Shown: one piece after another, positions 28,442 through 36,822 of the stretch
How the letters are laid out: every line of letters starts with the position of its first letter
How positions within the stretch are numbered: position 1 is the stretch's first letter
Source: an uncultured Sinobacteraceae bacterium
GTDB taxonomy: Bacteria > Pseudomonadota > Gammaproteobacteria > Nevskiales > Nevskiaceae
Reading direction: 5' to 3'
Length of the DNA: 64,000 nt
Assembly (NCBI GenBank): GCA_903822975.1
Contig: CAIJRD010000011.1
Coordinates: 434,001-498,000, forward strand
Program-made: the position numbers and the translations under genes
The notes under the pieces: model-generated
Seen by the model: only the letters and a program-made list of their open reading frames with translations
Told to the model about the DNA's origin: nothing
The model's database searches: none

Positions 28442-28739
28442 ACCTCACCTTCAGCGCGGCCTTCACAGTCAGCACGTAATTCCCGCTTACCGTACAAACG
28501 CGGCCCAGATCGATTGCTTCGATGGTTCTAATAGCGCATCCCACAGCGGACTGTCGTAGCGCTACCAACATCTTCCCTCTTTGACGCAATAAACTACGAA
28601 GCGATCCGAAGCAATCCATCGAGACGTGTCCGCTTGGTTGATTGAGCTCCACATTAGAACTAGACCACCTTAGCGCGCTACACCTTTATCGAGCGTTTAT
28701 GCCGGTGGACTGAGAACCTTTCTTCGCGAGGAGGTACTG

Positions 28740-29999
28740 CTATTCACTTGGCACTCGGCTTTCAGCAGCGGCGCGACTGTCGTAGTTTGGCTGCTTGAAC
28801 ATGTTGTGTAGTTGTCGACGGCGCACCCCCATATTCCCGCCGTCATAGAGCGGGAAGCAGAGCGCATCCTGCAATAGCCGAGACAGAGGACAGTCAACCG
28901 AGTAACTGTCGACACCCACTAAGCGCATCGCGTCGTAGACCACCTGAACACAAAGCTCTGAACAATACACTTTGACCATTATTGCCAACTCGTCGCCAGC
29001 GCGATCGGTCTGGTCGAGATAATGACAAGCCTTCCACGTCATATATCGTGCTGCTTCGATCCTCATCTTCATATCCGCCAACATGTATCCAACATTCTGG
29101 TATTCGATGATTGGAACCGGTCCCGATCGCTTGTCCGTCTTCGCGAAATTAAGCGCGTACTCGAAGGCTGTCCGCATAACGCCGGTACACGCCGCACCGA
29201 TGATCGCGGCGGTCCAAGAGAATGTCTTGGGTACGATCTTCATGCCATCACCCGGCACACCGATCATATTGTCGAAAGGGACGCGAACATTCTCGAATTC
29301 GACGCGTGGCGACACGGTCGCGCGGTGCCCAATCGTATCGATGAATCCGGTGATCTTTATTCCAGGCGCATTTCCCGGTACGACGATGACCGCCAACGAC
29401 TCCCGTGGCGGAAGCTTCGGATCGGTTCTGCAGACTACTGAGAACAGGTGAGCACCCTTGCCATCCCATCCCGTGCCATTGGTGGTGTAGTGCTTTGCTC
29501 CGTTTATGACCCAGAAGTCCCCTTCTCTTATTGCAAAGGTCCGCGTTCCTGCGGTCGGATCCTCGGAATCGTAGTTCGCGCCCCCCGTGACTTCAGTGGA
29601 GGCCAGCGCAGCCAACAATTCGCCACCATTTCTGACGAAGTCGGGTAGGAATCTTTGCTTCTGTTCTTCCGAACCGAAACGGACGATGGGTTCTAAACCA
29701 AGTGCGGTAGCCAGCAATGTCGAAGCAACGTTGACGTCGACCGATGCCAGTTCTTCGGCAGCGATCGCAAATTCGAGTGTCGACATCGGAGCCCCACCGA
29801 ATTCAGCAGGTATTAGCGCTTTAACAAAACCGGCGTTTGCCATTTCCTTATAGAACGGCTTCGTTGAGTAAAAGCGGTCTTCGTGCTTGGGATGCTTCGA
29901 AATTACATCGTGCACGCCTCGGAGCACGTTTTCTGCGAATGCACGCGCTCCGGCTTGAAGCTCGCGCTGGGCATCGCTGAGGGTAAAGTCGATCGCCAT
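28740..29999 (-). CDS. Acyl-CoA dehydrogenase family protein
   Basis: 419 aa from ATG 29999 (MAIDFTLSDAQRELQAGARA); the frame extends to 30080. FAD-dependent alpha,beta-desaturation of an acyl-CoA. The three-domain layout is clear: N-terminal helices (FGGAPMSTLEFAIAAEELASVD), the beta domain with ALASTEVTGGANYDSEDP and FWVINGAKHYTTNG, and the C-terminal helices with FSWTAAIIGAACTGVMRTAFEYA and MLADMKMRIEAARYMTWKA. Near the C-terminus the usual YEGT-type segment reads LYDGGNMGVRRRQL, so Asp sits where many families have the catalytic Glu; substrate class is uncertain. Composition is AT-richer than the core genome. It is likely acquired together with the AraC gene. Confidence 0.9.
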   Translation of the reverse strand: MAIDFTLSDAQRELQAGARAFAENVLRGVHDVISKHPKHEDRFYSTKPFYKEMANAGFVKALIPAEFGGAPMSTLEFAIAAEELASVDVNVASTLLATALGLEPIVRFGSEEQKQRFLPDFVRNGGELLAALASTEVTGGANYDSEDPTAGTRTFAIREGDFWVINGAKHYTTNGTGWDGKGAHLFSVVCRTDPKLPPRESLAVIVVPGNAPGIKITGFIDTIGHRATVSPRVEFENVRVPFDNMIGVPGDGMKIVPKTFSWTAAIIGAACTGVMRTAFEYALNFAKTDKRSGPVPIIEYQNVGYMLADMKMRIEAARYMTWKACHYLDQTDRAGDELAIMVKVYCSELCVQVVYDAMRLVGVDSYSVDCPLSRLLQDALCFPLYDGGNMGVRRRQLHNMFKQPNYDSRAAAESRVPSE

Positions 30000-30825
30000 G
30001 TCATCACCATGTTCGCCTACCGATGCAAAATTGCATCTGTCGCAATTATGTTGAGCGTGCGCGCCGCGCACTTGTTGCAACGCGCAGATCGTGTTGGCGT
30101 TTTACGCACCTTATGCTTAGTTCTGAGTTTTGGCACGTTCCGCGCGCTAACATCCTCCGAGAATCGGTTGACACCATCGAGCAAATGGCGACTTCTTCAA
30201 TTCTTTAACGATCTTGGAAGGAAGTCACTCACGACTATTTGCTTGGTGGGAACGTTTTCAGGTCGATGCGCCACGGCGGGCCGCATAGGAACAGTTGGCG
30301 AGATTGCCGATTCCGCCCTCTATTTAGTGATTGCTTAATACACGACTGGGACGATACTTTCAGTGGACGGCGTATCGACAGCTGGCAGCTGGCTGACGTC
30401 ATAGGATTGGCGTCAAATTCGCGTGCGGGCATAGCGCCAACCCGCGCTGATTGCGGACGCAACGAATGCTCAACCTCAGGCAAGTCGAGTCAAGCTGCCA
30501 TTTGTTCGCGTTCGAATAACTCCCGATGGAATCATGCGCGAACAGAGGGCGCAAACCATTAAGGAAATGGCGGAAACACATGCGCGCGTGGTCAACCAGC
30601 GAACAGAACTAGCGCACATCGTGATTAACGTGTGACTCCGGACAACTGTGGCTACCTGGGTATTACGGTCACAGCTGATCCTAATCAGTCGATCAACTGT
30701 TCGAGAAGCGTTCGATCGCCGCGCTGCGAGTTCCGATAAGCCCCGAATCCAATTTCCATTCCTCGCCCAAATGCGGAAGCGCGCACTAACGAATTGACGC
30801 GCGCGGCGAACACTCGCGTGACGGC
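30000..30825. other. Non-coding gap, AT-richer
   Basis: 826 bp upstream of the acyl-CoA dehydrogenase and downstream of a seven-repeat protein gene on the same strand. Short frames on both strands overlap each other and show no family pattern or start signal. No transposase remnant, attachment-site repeat or RNA gene recognised. Confidence 0.45.
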
Positions 30826-32106
30826 TCAATTGCCGGAATAGAGCCTCGCATTGATCGCGCCGCCGGCATTCCACACCAGCACGAAGTTGCCTTGCGCGTC
30901 GGAGGCGGCGGCCGGCTGGCCGATGTTGTCGCCAGGCGTTCCGAGTGTGTTGGTGCCGCGCGCGGTGCCGTTGGCGGCGTACATCTGGAACATCAGGTTC
31001 GACGGTACGCAGCAATAGCTTGGGTTGTTGTCCCAGGCGAGTACGACGTCGCCAGCGGCATCCAGCGCGAGTGCAGCGGCGCTCAACGCGACCTGCGTCG
31101 AAACGCGAACGCCGAAATTTCTCGGCAGGCCTAGATTGCTGTAATGCTTCATGTACACGTCGAAGCCGCTGTAGCTGTTTCTGCCGGACGAGTGATCAGT
31201 GGTCCAGGCAATTACGAAACTGCCATCGGCCGCCATGCGAACGATCGGCGAATCGGCACTCGGCAGATTCGGAAAGTCGACGCGGAACGGCAACCCGAGC
31301 GGCAGACCCGACTTGCCGTAATGGCGCGCATCGACCACCGGCTCACGAAGGAGCCCGCGATCACCCCAGGCGACGACGAAATCACCCTCGGGATCCATAG
31401 CGACGGAAGGCGGCGTAACTTCGTACACGCCAAGCAGCGGTGCCGGATCGGTCAGGCTCAGGCTGACCAGCATCGGCAAGCCCACCGCGCTGCCGTTGCG
31501 CGAATATCGCCGCGCATGCGTGCTGCTGTGGCCAAGCACGAATTCGCTATAGCTGCCGGTCGGCAGCGGCACCGTGACTGATTCGATGTCGGTCCAGGCG
31601 ACGACAAAATCGCCATCCGCATCCATCGCCACCGACTGCGCGCCGTCGCCATTGATTTTCGCAACTTCGATCGGCGCGCCGCTCAGCACGCCCGCAGCGG
31701 TTACCTGTTGCGCGGCAAAATGCTGATAGCCTGCGTTGTCGCGGTAGCGCCAGCCCACAACGAAATCGCCCGCCTCGTCCATCGCCAGCGAGGTCTGCGA
31801 CAGCTCGGCTGACGAAATCGAAAAGGCAGCGCCCTTCGGCGTGCCGTTCGCAAAGTATTGCCTGGCGTATAGATGCGACCCGGAGTTGGCACTGCTGCTG
31901 CCGTCCCACACCACGACAAACTCGCCCGCCGAGTTGCGCGCGACCAGGGGCGAATCGCCGCTTGAGCCCGACGCGGAATCGACGCGGAATGCGGGCGCGA
32001 GTGGTGCACCCGGCGCTGCATCCGCCACTGTGACCACTGCGAGGTTGGTCGCGGCGCCAACCAACAGGGCACCGCACATTTTCTCAGCGCTGTATTTCGC
32101 ACGCAT
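30826..32106 (-). CDS. Secreted seven-repeat protein, predicted beta-propeller (paralogue of 5232-6551)
   Basis: 426 aa from ATG 32106, with AGGGAG upstream. An N-terminal signal (GALLVGAATNLAVVTVADA) is followed by seven repeats of about 50 residues with the core D-x-x-G-[DEN]-F-V-V-x-W: RNSAGEFVVVWDG, MDEAGDFVVGWRY, MDADGDFVVAWTD, MDPEGDFVVAWGD, AADGSFVIAWTT, LDAAGDVVLAWDN and SDAQGNFVLVWNA, ending in ARLYSGN. The repeat number and regular spacing suggest a seven-bladed propeller; this is structural inference. Function unknown. It sits next to the chemoreceptor/porin island but its link to it is not shown. Confidence 0.8.
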   Translation of the reverse strand: MRAKYSAEKMCGALLVGAATNLAVVTVADAAPGAPLAPAFRVDSASGSSGDSPLVARNSAGEFVVVWDGSSSANSGSHLYARQYFANGTPKGAAFSISSAELSQTSLAMDEAGDFVVGWRYRDNAGYQHFAAQQVTAAGVLSGAPIEVAKINGDGAQSVAMDADGDFVVAWTDIESVTVPLPTGSYSEFVLGHSSTHARRYSRNGSAVGLPMLVSLSLTDPAPLLGVYEVTPPSVAMDPEGDFVVAWGDRGLLREPVVDARHYGKSGLPLGLPFRVDFPNLPSADSPIVRMAADGSFVIAWTTDHSSGRNSYSGFDVYMKHYSNLGLPRNFGVRVSTQVALSAAALALDAAGDVVLAWDNNPSYCCVPSNLMFQMYAANGTARGTNTLGTPGDNIGQPAAASDAQGNFVLVWNAGGAINARLYSGN

Positions 32107-32388
32107 GTCGATCTCCCTGAGCCCGCTACATTGGCGCGGCGAACTCGCTGGCTCGCCTGCACTGCAGTTTCGGCATAAGGCGAGCCGCTCGGCAATCGGC
32201 CTTTAGTATGACTGCCTGAGCACGATCGTCTGGCATTCCAATGCGAACGGGAGCGGTCGTTCACCCTCGTCGATGATCGACTGCGATCGTCTGCTATCGA
32301 TTCCTATCGATTCCTATCGACTTCCAACTACGAACGCTCCCGCCAGCGTTCTAAATCGCCGTCACCGAATGTTTCGTCCACTCACCAT

Positions 32389-34569
32389 TCACGCCGCCGC
32401 GCCGCTCAGACGAAACCGCGCCACGATCTGCCGCAATTGCGATGCACGCTCGTTGAGCGATTGGCTCGAGGCAGCGACCTCTTCGACCAGCGCTGCATTC
32501 TGCTGGTTGACGTTTTCGAGCTGGCCGATCGACTCGCTGATCTGCTGCAGGCCGCGCGTCTGCTCGGCGATGGAATCGGCAGCATCCTTTGCAAGCGTTG
32601 CGATGTTGTCGCTCGAACGCGTGATCTCGGCGAGTTGACGCCCGGATTCGGCGATCAGCACGTTGCCCTTGCTGACGCATTCGATTTCGTCCGCAATCAA
32701 GGTGCGGATCTGCCGCGCCGAGTTGCCGGTGCTCTTCGAGAGGTTACGCACTTCGGTGGCCACCACCGCGAAGCCGCGGCCGTGCTCGCCGGCACGAGCG
32801 GCTTCTACAGCGGCATTCAACGACAGCAGGCTGGTCTGGAACGCGACCGAATCGATTACGCCGACGATCTCGCCGATGCTGCGGCTCGAAATCGTGATGG
32901 CCTGCATCGAGGCACCCGCCTGTGCGGCGACATCGGCACCCGCGCGCGCCGTGACCAAGGCCTTGCGCGTGATCTCGCTGGTCTGCCGACTATTTTCGGT
33001 GGCCGCAACGGCGCTGCTGAGCAGTTCGTCGATCGCCGAAGCACTCTTTTCCAATGCGGACGCCTGCTGCTCCGTGCGCTGCGACATATCGGAATTGCCA
33101 CGTGCGATCTCTTCGGCGCCGCCGCTCACATCGTCGGCGGCCGTGGCCACTTCAGTCAGCGCCTCGGCCAGGCTTTCCACGGCGGTATTCAGCGCTTCGG
33201 TCACATCCCGTAGCGATCCGGAAAAGCTGCCGTTGGCGCGGCGCGTGAGATCACCATTGCTGAGTGCGTTGGTGGTTGCGCTGATTTCGCCGATGGCCGT
33301 TTGCAGACTTTCCAATGAGAGATTGAAGCTGCGCTGCAGCTGACCCAGCGCGCCGGGCAGTTTGCCTTGAATGCGCGAGCTGAAGTCGCCGGCGGCGGCG
33401 GCATCCAGCCCCTTGCCGAGGTCCGCGAGTGCGGCTTGCAGCAACTGCATCGCGGTATCGACCTTGGTGCGCGCGGCACCGGCAACATCCTCGCTCATGC
33501 GAGCGCCGAAATTGCCGGCAACCAGCGCATCCATCACGGTATCCAGCGCCAGCATCGTGCGTTGCACGCTGTCCGCACCGGCGTTCACGCCCACTTTCAG
33601 CTGCGCGAGATCGCCGCGCAGCGACGCGGTAATCCGCGCCGTGAAATCTCCACGGGCCACCGCACCCAAAACCGAATTGGTTTCGCCGATCGCCGCATTC
33701 AAATCGGCCAGCAGCGCGTTGAACGCCCGGCACATGGTGGCAATCGCATCGCTGCCATCGCTGTCCACTCGAATGCTGAAATCACCTTGTGCAACTTCGC
33801 TGATCGCGCGATGCAGGCGCTCGATCGGCTGGCGGATCGCCTGGTCCACCAACACCGTGCCCGCCACCAACATCAATGCGGCGAACAGCGCGATCCCGAG
33901 CCCCACCGTCAACGCCGCCGCGTTGTGCTGCCGCGCGGTGGCAATGGCGGTAACAAAGGTCGACGAGCCTTCCGCGCTGAAGCCCTGCAAACCCTTGTGG
34001 ATGGCTTCGAACGCAGACATCTTGGCCTTCGAAATCTGCTGCAGCAGCTGCAAATCGTTGGAGCCGCTGATCTGTCCCTTCACCGCCGACGTGCTGGCTG
34101 CCACGTAGTCGTCCCATAGCTTGAGCAGATCTGCCACGCGTGCGACATAGCGCGGATCGGTTTTCGCGATGGCCGCCAGCGACTCGCGCAGGTGCGCGGC
34201 ATCCTTCTGGGCATCCTCCAGCTCGAACTCGTCTTTCTCACCCAGTGCTTGCGCAAACGAGCCCTGCAGATCGGCGAGGCCGACGTTGATCGTGGCGAGC
34301 TGCGTCATCACCGGCAGGGCGCGCGTCGAGAACTCGTTCAGGTTGTTGGTCGTCACGCGCGCCTGCGCCACGGTGTACAGGCAATAGAACACGAAGATCA
34401 GCAACGCGAGTGCGGGCAGCAGCAGCACCTTGTTGCGAATCGACAGATACCTCAGCGGTCGTGCCGCACGCGCAACGGCATTGCGGCCCCAGTGCTTCAC
34501 CGCACTCAGCCGCGGAGCGGATTTCAGGATTTGATGCGTATGTGTCAAAGCCGTCGCAGGTGTACTCAT
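32389..34569 (-). CDS. Transmembrane methyl-accepting chemotaxis protein with poly-HAMP array
   Basis: 726 aa from ATG 34569 (the frame reaches 34695). Membrane helices lie at about 48-68 and 219-241, enclosing a periplasmic helical sensor of about 150 residues. After TM2 come five HAMP-like units about 46 residues apart, each marked by GDF/GNF/GDL ([45 protein letters not shown]). The signalling hairpin follows, with the conserved tip [40 protein letters not shown]. It relays ligand occupancy to CheA/CheW. It is divergent from the first porin gene (248 bp gap). No CheR-docking pentapeptide at its end (RLSGAAA). Confidence 0.95.
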   Translation of the reverse strand: MSTPATALTHTHQILKSAPRLSAVKHWGRNAVARAARPLRYLSIRNKVLLLPALALLIFVFYCLYTVAQARVTTNNLNEFSTRALPVMTQLATINVGLADLQGSFAQALGEKDEFELEDAQKDAAHLRESLAAIAKTDPRYVARVADLLKLWDDYVAASTSAVKGQISGSNDLQLLQQISKAKMSAFEAIHKGLQGFSAEGSSTFVTAIATARQHNAAALTVGLGIALFAALMLVAGTVLVDQAIRQPIERLHRAISEVAQGDFSIRVDSDGSDAIATMCRAFNALLADLNAAIGETNSVLGAVARGDFTARITASLRGDLAQLKVGVNAGADSVQRTMLALDTVMDALVAGNFGARMSEDVAGAARTKVDTAMQLLQAALADLGKGLDAAAAGDFSSRIQGKLPGALGQLQRSFNLSLESLQTAIGEISATTNALSNGDLTRRANGSFSGSLRDVTEALNTAVESLAEALTEVATAADDVSGGAEEIARGNSDMSQRTEQQASALEKSASAIDELLSSAVAATENSRQTSEITRKALVTARAGADVAAQAGASMQAITISSRSIGEIVGVIDSVAFQTSLLSLNAAVEAARAGEHGRGFAVVATEVRNLSKSTGNSARQIRTLIADEIECVSKGNVLIAESGRQLAEITRSSDNIATLAKDAADSIAEQTRGLQQISESIGQLENVNQQNAALVEEVAASSQSLNERASQLRQIVARFRLSGAAA

Positions 34570-34817
34570 GAGGGTCAATCCGTCGATTAGGAGTCGATAG
34601 CGCAGACACGCGCCAAGTGGCACTCGCTGTAGCGGCGCCGATGTCTCTCGCTTAACCACCGTAAGTGGGCCCATCTGCACCGGCGAGCGGGCCATCGCCT
34701 ACACCCTCTGTTTTGTCTATGCAGCCACGCCGACTCCAGTCGCTAGAGACTCGAAAGCGCCGACCGTGCAAGGGATGTCGGTACCACAGAAACGACAAAA
34801 CATCAGAGGGATCTCTC

Positions 34818-35975
34818 GTGAGAAAATTGCTGCAAGGGCTGCTTTGCGCAGCCGCACTGTTGCCGCTGGGATCGGCCTATGCCGATCTGAGCAACATCCG
34901 TATCAACGGATTTGGACAGGTCGTTGGCGGTACAACCATGTCGAACGATCACGCCGCGCAAGGCTACGGTGCGGATCCGAAATTTGATCAGGAGTCGTTA
35001 TACGCCCTGCAGATTTCGGCGCCGCTCACCAGCAAGATGACGGCGACCGCGCAGCTGCTGGGTCGTGGCACCGAGGATTTCAAACCGAAGTTCGCATGGG
35101 CCTACCTTAAATACCAGATCAGCGATGACTGGTCAGTCAAACTCGGGCGCCAACGGATTCCCATCTTTTACTTTTCCGAAACGCTCGATGTTGGTGTTTC
35201 CTATCCTTGGCTGCGTCCGCCAACCGCCGTTTATGGCTTGGCAGCAGGCGTGACCAATTTCGACGCGATAACGGTCGGATATTCGCATCAGTGGGGAAAA
35301 CTTCGATTCGAACCGGTGCTGTCATACGGACGGTGGAAAGGCGGTATTAACTACGCCGGATCAGAGTCGACATTCACGGGCACGCAAATGGCCGTTATTT
35401 CGCTGACCACAACCTACGACGAATGGATTTCCCTTCATACCAATTACGCCACGTGGAAATCGAGTGTCACGGGTTCTCCCATGGACGGCCTGATCGCCGG
35501 GCTCAACTCGGCGGGCCTGGGTACGGCGGCCAACGATTTAGCGATAAACGGCGATACGCTCGGCATTATCGATCTCGGAGCGGAGATCAATTATGCAAAG
35601 TGGCAGGTCATTGCCGAATACGATGCCGCCCGATCATTCCACAATTTCATACCGCATTCACACGTTGGCTTTCTGACGGTTGGGCGCCACTTCGGCCGCT
35701 TCGAGCCACTGCTTACGTATGTACGATCGAACAATTCAAGTTCGTCACAGGCGTTGAATGAAATCCCGGACACGTCTGGCAATCAGCAGTTTCGCGCCAT
35801 CGTCGGCAGCATATTGAAGTCTCAGCGCACGCGTGAGAACTACTACATATTCGATCTTCGTTACGACCTCGCCAATAACGTTGCGCTCAAGTTCAGCTAT
35901 ACGGCGTTCAACTCATCGATCGCGGGCACCGCGAGCAGCAACCTGCTCTCGGCCGGCGTCGCCTACAGCTTCTGA
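34818..35975 (+). CDS. Outer-membrane porin-like protein, cassette copy 1
   Basis: 385 aa from GTG 34818, with GAGGG at 34806-34810; only this start yields the signal peptide (LLQGLLCAAALLPLGSAYA, cleavage before DLSNI). The mature protein is a beta-barrel with alternating strands, beginning IRINGFGQVVGGTT and GYGADPKFDQESLYALQISA. It ends in GVAYSF, a terminal Phe typical of BAM substrates. Conserved blocks include FKPKFAWAYLKYQ, RQRIPIFYFSETLDVGVSYPWLRPPTA and NNVALKFSYTAFNSS. It belongs with porin-like proteins of marine and soil gammaproteobacteria; substrate unknown. Paralogues start at 39095 and 40948. Its stop is 17 bp before the PstS-like gene. Confidence 0.85.
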   Translation: MRKLLQGLLCAAALLPLGSAYADLSNIRINGFGQVVGGTTMSNDHAAQGYGADPKFDQESLYALQISAPLTSKMTATAQLLGRGTEDFKPKFAWAYLKYQISDDWSVKLGRQRIPIFYFSETLDVGVSYPWLRPPTAVYGLAAGVTNFDAITVGYSHQWGKLRFEPVLSYGRWKGGINYAGSESTFTGTQMAVISLTTTYDEWISLHTNYATWKSSVTGSPMDGLIAGLNSAGLGTAANDLAINGDTLGIIDLGAEINYAKWQVIAEYDAARSFHNFIPHSHVGFLTVGRHFGRFEPLLTYVRSNNSSSSQALNEIPDTSGNQQFRAIVGSILKSQRTRENYYIFDLRYDLANNVALKFSYTAFNSSIAGTASSNLLSAGVAYSF

Positions 35976-35979
35976 GCAT
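35862..35979 (+). repeat. 118-bp block identical to 40142-40259
   Basis: The last part of porin copy 1, its stop and four further bases (GCAT after TGA) match copy 2 without a mismatch as far as can be read. Sequence on both sides diverges. Confidence 0.85.
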
Positions 35980-35992
35980 AAGGAGAACTCAC

Positions 35993-36397
35993 ATGAAACA
36001 ACTCATAGCATTTTCACTGTTCAGCCTGCTCATTGCTCAGGCCCATGCCGGCGCCATCGTCGCCGCCAAAGACTCGCCACTGGAGCCGATGGACGCTGAA
36101 CAGGTCAAAAAGATTTTCCTCGGCCACGAACCGCAGGCCGCTGGCCAGACGCTCGCCGTGCTGTATCAGAAGGACAGCCCGGTGCGGGCCGACTTCGAAA
36201 CCAAGGTGCTCGGCAAAACCGGCGCCGACCTGAGCGGCTATTGGTCGAAGCTGATCTTCACCGGCAAGGCACAGGCACCGGAAGAAGTTTCCGGCGATGC
36301 CGGCGTCAAGGCGAAGATCTCCGGCAGCCCGGCTGCAGTGGGCTACGTTTCCGATAGCGCTGTTGATGCCAACATGAAGCTGCTGTTCAAGTACTAG
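35993..36397 (+). CDS. Short PstS-like periplasmic binding protein, cassette copy 1
   Basis: 134 aa with AGGAGAA at 35980-35986. The signal peptide (MKQLIAFSLFSLLIAQAHA) is followed by a mature protein of 115 aa that resembles one lobe of phosphate ABC transporter substrate-binding proteins: MDAEQVKKIFLGHEPQ, TLAVLYQKDSPVRADFETKVLGKTGADLSGYWSKLIFTGKAQAPEEV, SGSPAAVGYVSDSAVD. Full PstS proteins are more than twice as long and have two lobes, so ligand binding may differ. No pst permease or ATPase genes are nearby, which argues against classical import. Mature copies 1 and 2 differ at only three residues. Confidence 0.85.
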   Translation: MKQLIAFSLFSLLIAQAHAGAIVAAKDSPLEPMDAEQVKKIFLGHEPQAAGQTLAVLYQKDSPVRADFETKVLGKTGADLSGYWSKLIFTGKAQAPEEVSGDAGVKAKISGSPAAVGYVSDSAVDANMKLLFKY

Positions 36398-36425
36398 TAC
36401 TCCTCGCAAGTACTAGTACCTTTCG
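36388..36425 (+). repeat. 19-bp tandem duplication of the gene's 3' end
   Basis: Two copies of a 19-bp unit (CAAGTACTAGTAC followed by six variable/conserved bases). The first contains the last codons and TAG stop of the PstS-like gene; the second follows directly. Confidence 0.85.
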
Positions 36426-36822
36426 CAAGCACTCAGGTCGCCGCGAGCGACTCCGCTCGCTCAAGGCCGCGCATCCACTTTGGGTGCGCGGCCTTTTTCT
36501 ATTTGGAGCCACCGGCAGTGGCCGCCCCGTTGGCGGACCGATTAAGTGGCGATAGTGAGAAGGCAAGGATTTACTGCGAGATGCACGCGCTGGCATGCAG
36601 GGATACATGCCTCAATTTGAGACACGTCACAGTGAGCGCGTGTTGGGGGGAGACTGCCGCGGTGCCTTGAGAGCATCGGCAGGTGACGCAAAGCCCGACT
36701 GCTGCCAACTCGCGTTACGGCAGCTTATTAAACGAAGAATCGAATCGGCTTACGTCAACAATCGGGCACTGCCCGGCTGTGGCGCATTCCTCATTGCAGC
36801 ATCATCCACAGTTGGAGAAGTC
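36398..36822 (+). other. Gap between cassette 1 and hydrolase gene
   Basis: Holds the 3'-end repeat and terminator listed separately. The rest (about 36500-36822) is probably the hydrolase promoter region; the hydrolase frame is open back to 36595 but lacks a signal peptide unless started at 36823. No other gene seen. Confidence 0.5.
36443..36498 (+). terminator. Two-hairpin terminator cassette after PstS-like copy 1
   Basis: Hairpin 1 is GCGAGCG/CGCTCGC (36443-36449 with 36454-36460). It is followed by an intrinsic terminator whose stem GGCCGCGCATCC pairs with GGTGCGCGGCC (36465-36493), then a T-run. The same two-part arrangement recurs at 40703-40761. Confidence 0.85.

Noticed and set aside
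26681-30825. Integrated element with tRNA attachment site
   Set aside because: No integrase and no second copy of the tRNA-Met 3' end were found; kept only as a composition-based suspicion.
30476-31015. A 179-codon minus-strand frame
   Set aside because: Overlaps the seven-repeat protein gene out of frame and has random Arg-rich composition.
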